NCBI GenBank assembly: GCA_029960905.1
Contig: JASBVU010000086.1
Span: 1 to 7,547, forward strand
Length of the DNA: 7,547 nt
Origin: Thermoanaerobacterium sp.
Lineage (GTDB): Bacteria > Bacillota > Thermoanaerobacteria > Thermoanaerobacterales > Thermoanaerobacteraceae
Reading direction: 5' to 3'
A program made the translations under genes and the position numbers. Below, piece after piece: positions 5,109-7,547 of the stretch. The notes beneath the pieces were generated by a model that was not told the DNA's origin, ran no database searches, and was given only the letters and a program-made list of their open reading frames with translations. Within the stretch, counting starts at the first letter, position 1. Each line of letters opens with the position of its first letter.

Positions 5109-7034
5109 GTGAATTTAACGCAAAAAATTTTGAAGAAACATTTGGTGGATGGAGAACTTGTAAAAGGGCATGAAATAGCCATTAAAATAGATCAGACGCT
5201 GACGCAGGACTCTACAGGAACGATGGCTTATCTGGAGCTGGAGGCTTTAGGAGTTGACAAAGTCAAGACGGAGCTTTCCGTTGCTTATGTTGACCATAAT
5301 ATGCTGCAGGAAGGTTTTGAAAATGCAGATGATCATAAGTACATCCAAACAGTTGCTGCAAAACATGGAATATATTTTTCAAGGCCGGGAAACGGCATAT
5401 GTCATCAAGTCCACCTTGAAAGGTTTGGAAAACCGGGCAAAACGCTTTTAGGTTCTGATAGCCATACACCTACAGGCGGTGGTATAGGTATGCTGGCAAT
5501 AGGTGCTGGTGGACTTGATGTAGCTTTGGCTATGGCTGGTGAGCCGTATAGGCTGGTAATGCCAGAAGTGATTAATGTTAGACTTACTGGGAAATTAAAA
5601 CCATGGGTATCATCGAAAGACATTATACTTGAGCTTTTAAGAAGACTTACTGTAAAAGGCGGAGTTGGCAAAATATTTGAGTACACAGGCGATGGAGTAA
5701 ATACGCTTTCTGTTCCTGAAAGGGCTACTATAACGAATATGGGAGCAGAGTTAGGAGCGACTACATCTATCTTTCCGTCTGATTTCCGCACATATGAATT
5801 TTTAAAATCCCAAAAGAGAGAAGACGACTTTGAAGCATTGTTGCCAGACGATGATGCTGAGTATGATGGCGTCATAGAAATCAATCTTGACGAATTAGAG
5901 CCGATGGTTGCATTGCCACATAGCCCAGACAACGTAATAAAAGTAAAAGATGCGGGTAAGTTAAAAGTTGATCAAGTTGCAATTGGTTCATGCACAAATT
6001 CATCGTACATGGACATGATGAAGGTGGCGGCCATATTGAAAGGTGGGCTCATCGCAGAAGGGGTAAGCTTGGTCATATCGCCTGGCTCGAGGCAAGTTTT
6101 AAACATGCTTGCAAAAAATGGTGCATTATCAGACATGATTTCGGCTGGTGCAAGGATTTTAGAGACAGCCTGTGGTCCGTGTATAGGCATGGGTCAGGCT
6201 CCTGCTACGAATGCCATATCCCTTAGGACATTTAACAGGAATTTTTATGGCAGATGTGGTACTAAATCTGCAAAAGTGTACCTGGTAAGTCCCGAAGTGG
6301 CTGCTGCATCAGCATTGGCTGGTTACCTTATAGATCCGCGTGAATTAGGTGAAGAAATCAAGATAGAAATGCCAAGTGAATTTTTGGTGAATGACAATAT
6401 GATAATAAAGCCGCCGGTAAATGCAGATGAATTTGACGTTATAAGAGGTCCAAACATAAAGCCTTTTCCAATTAACACTCCTCTTGCAGATATTGAAAAA
6501 GTAGTCTTGATAAAAGTGGGAGACGATATTACGACAGACCATATTATGCCATCTAATGCTAAGCTTTTGCCATTGAGATCAAATATTCCAGAGCTTTCAA
6601 AGCATTGCTTTGAGACGATAGATCCTGATTTTTCCAAGAGAGCTTTAGAAAATGGTGGTGGTATAATAGTCGGCGGAAATAACTACGGTCAAGGTTCCAG
6701 CAGGGAACACGCTGCATTAGCACCGCTTCAACTCGGAGTGAAAGCAGTAATAGCAAAGTCATTTGCAAGGATACACAAGGCAAACCTTATAAATAGCGGC
6801 ATTCTTCCACTGACATTTGCCAATGAAGATGATTATGACAAGATCGATGAAGGCGATGTGCTGAAAATTGCAGACGCTGTAAATCAAGTCATGTCGAAAG
6901 ACAAGATTGTTGTGGAGAATGTGACAAAAGGATATAAATTTGAAGTGGATCTGAATGTCACCGACAGAAATAGAGAAATTCTAATAGAAGGTGGACTCAT
7001 AAATTACGTGAGAAAAAAAGATAAGGTTAGATGA
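5109..7034 (+). CDS. acn: Aconitate hydratase, single-chain 641-residue type
   Basis: This cytoplasmic [4Fe-4S] enzyme interconverts citrate and isocitrate through cis-aconitate. The aconitase domains fill about 1-420, with DHN (62-64), SDSHTPTGGGIGMLAIGAGG (116-135) and cluster ligands Cys295 in GSCTNS and Cys355/Cys358 in ACGPCIG. The swivel domain (about 455-641) carries GDDITTDHIMPSNAK (471-485) and the catalytic-loop sequence GQGSSREHAAL (527-537). At 641 residues it belongs to the short, mitochondrial-like group rather than the roughly 900-residue AcnA/AcnB types. The GTG start is fixed by AGAGGGGG at 5094-5101 and by agreement with family N-termini (ILKKHLVDGELVKG). It follows the NifV-like gene by 17 bases, so both are co-transcribed; together they could carry oxaloacetate to isocitrate. 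A homoaconitase role is possible if the partner makes homocitrate. No isocitrate dehydrogenase gene follows. Confidence 0.92.
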   Translation: MNLTQKILKKHLVDGELVKGHEIAIKIDQTLTQDSTGTMAYLELEALGVDKVKTELSVAYVDHNMLQEGFENADDHKYIQTVAAKHGIYFSRPGNGICHQVHLERFGKPGKTLLGSDSHTPTGGGIGMLAIGAGGLDVALAMAGEPYRLVMPEVINVRLTGKLKPWVSSKDIILELLRRLTVKGGVGKIFEYTGDGVNTLSVPERATITNMGAELGATTSIFPSDFRTYEFLKSQKREDDFEALLPDDDAEYDGVIEINLDELEPMVALPHSPDNVIKVKDAGKLKVDQVAIGSCTNSSYMDMMKVAAILKGGLIAEGVSLVISPGSRQVLNMLAKNGALSDMISAGARILETACGPCIGMGQAPATNAISLRTFNRNFYGRCGTKSAKVYLVSPEVAAASALAGYLIDPRELGEEIKIEMPSEFLVNDNMIIKPPVNADEFDVIRGPNIKPFPINTPLADIEKVVLIKVGDDITTDHIMPSNAKLLPLRSNIPELSKHCFETIDPDFSKRALENGGGIIVGGNNYGQGSSREHAALAPLQLGVKAVIAKSFARIHKANLINSGILPLTFANEDDYDKIDEGDVLKIADAVNQVMSKDKIVVENVTKGYKFEVDLNVTDRNREILIEGGLINYVRKKDKVR

Positions 7035-7062
7035 AAAAAGCATGCTACGGCATGCTTTTTTT
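7034..7062 (+). terminator. Intrinsic terminator after acn with a UACG tetraloop
   Basis: AAAAAAGCATGC (7034-7045) pairs perfectly with GCATGCTTTTTT (7050-7061) around the loop TACG, followed by a T run to 7062. C(UACG)G belongs to the extra-stable UNCG tetraloop class. It begins on the last base of the acn stop codon. The A run on the 5' side means it could also end transcription from the opposite strand. Confidence 0.92.
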
Positions 7063-7078
7063 AGTAAGCTCTTTGGTA

Positions 7079-7084
7079 TATAAT
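7079..7084 (+). promoter_or_regulatory. Possible -10 box for the HD-domain gene
   Basis: TATAAT at 7079-7084 is a perfect -10 hexamer about 33 bases before the ATG at 7117, and a promoter is expected here because a strong terminator lies just upstream. No good -35 box is present at 16-18 bases spacing (the position falls in the terminator's T run), so the call is weak. Confidence 0.4.
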
Positions 7085-7116
7085 AAAAATATATGCGAAA
7101 AGAGGGGTATTTACTT

Positions 7117-7547
7117 ATGGAAAATGAAAGGCTTAAAAAGCAAATAGAGTTTTTGAAAGAGATGGACAAGTTAAAGCAAGTATTTAGGCAGACGCTTCTT
7201 ATGGATGGTACACGCCATGAGAATGATGCTGAGCATTCTTGGCATCTTGCAATGATGGCGTTAGTTCTTTCTGAATACGCATCCGAAAAGATAGATATAA
7301 GCCATGTGATTAAAATGGTGCTTGTACACGATATTGTAGAAATTGATGCTGGTGATACGTTTGTATACGATGAGAAAGGGTATGAGGACAAAGCAGAAAG
7401 AGAGAAAAAAGCGGCAGAGAGGTTGTTTAATATTTTGCCTGAAGATCAGGTAGGCGAGCTAAAAGCCTTGTGGGAAGAATTTGAAGATCGCAAAACTCCA
7501 GACGCAAAATTTGCATCTGCTCTTGATAGGATGCAGCCCATAATACA
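7117..7547 (+). CDS. HD-domain phosphohydrolase (YfbR/HDDC2-like), 3' end missing
   Basis: The frame opens at ATG 7117 behind AGAGGGG (7101-7107) and stays open to the window end, giving 143 residues of a protein whose family is usually about 180-200 residues. The metal-binding HD signature is complete: RHENDAEHSWH (33-43, ligand His40), VLVHDIVEIDAGD (68-80, ligands His71 and Asp72) and ALDRMQP (135-141, ligand Asp137). Such proteins hydrolyse nucleoside monophosphates; E. coli YfbR and human HDDC2 are 5'-deoxynucleotidases, so this activity is likely but not proven. The gene stands apart from the acn operon, behind a strong terminator and a possible -10 box. No functional link to its neighbours is visible. 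Confidence 0.88.
   Translation, partial: MENERLKKQIEFLKEMDKLKQVFRQTLLMDGTRHENDAEHSWHLAMMALVLSEYASEKIDISHVIKMVLVHDIVEIDAGDTFVYDEKGYEDKAEREKKAAERLFNILPEDQVGELKALWEEFEDRKTPDAKFASALDRMQPII

Noticed and set aside
5405..5932. A 175-codon open frame on the minus strand inside acn
   Set aside because: It lies wholly opposite the well-conserved aconitase coding sequence, has no ribosome binding site or recognisable domain, and is a typical shadow frame.
6981..7391. A 136-codon minus-strand frame spanning the end of acn, the terminator and the HD-domain gene
   Set aside because: The plus strand here encodes a clear HD-domain protein with its metal ligands, and the minus frame crosses a terminator without any recognisable motif.

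Overview
The window is A+T-rich, with tightly packed genes all on the + strand and strong AGGAGG-type ribosome binding sites. Protein sequences and gene order look like a low-GC anaerobic Firmicute, most probably of the Thermoanaerobacterium/Thermoanaerobacter group. This placement is an inference from family resemblance; there is no rRNA or other direct marker here.

Layout. (1) 1-821: the 3' part of a TIM-barrel-like protein of a conserved family of unknown function, cut by the window edge. (2) 822-3840: a sugar phosphotransferase (PTS) operon. A consensus promoter (825-853) drives a leader holding a GlcT-type ribonucleic antiterminator (RAT, 882-913) that overlaps an intrinsic terminator (908-945). 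Then come a NagE-type EIICB permease, a stand-alone EIIA-Glc (crr) and the antiterminator protein GlcT, closed by a terminator that overlaps the glcT stop codon. (3) 3871-7062: a second operon with its own consensus promoter, encoding a NifV/homocitrate-synthase-family enzyme and a single-chain 641-residue aconitase, closed by a terminator with a C(UACG)G tetraloop. (4) 7117-7547: the start of an HD-domain phosphohydrolase (YfbR/HDDC2-like), cut by the right edge.

How the parts work together. The PTS operon encodes its own RNA-binding switch. By analogy with B. subtilis, unphosphorylated-by-EII GlcT would bind the RAT when sugar flows through the permease, stop the terminator forming and so raise expression of the permease, EIIA and GlcT itself. 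General PTS proteins (EI, HPr) must be encoded elsewhere. The second operon pairs a condensing enzyme with aconitase. In clostridia such a pair supplies 2-oxoglutarate through a Re-citrate synthase, so the NifV-like enzyme may make citrate rather than homocitrate; the sequence alone does not settle this.

No novel defence system, mobile element, CRISPR array or RNA gene was found. The most interesting items are the self-regulated RAT/GlcT loop, the (homo)citrate synthase-aconitase pair, and two mutually exclusive long hairpins between glcT and nifV.
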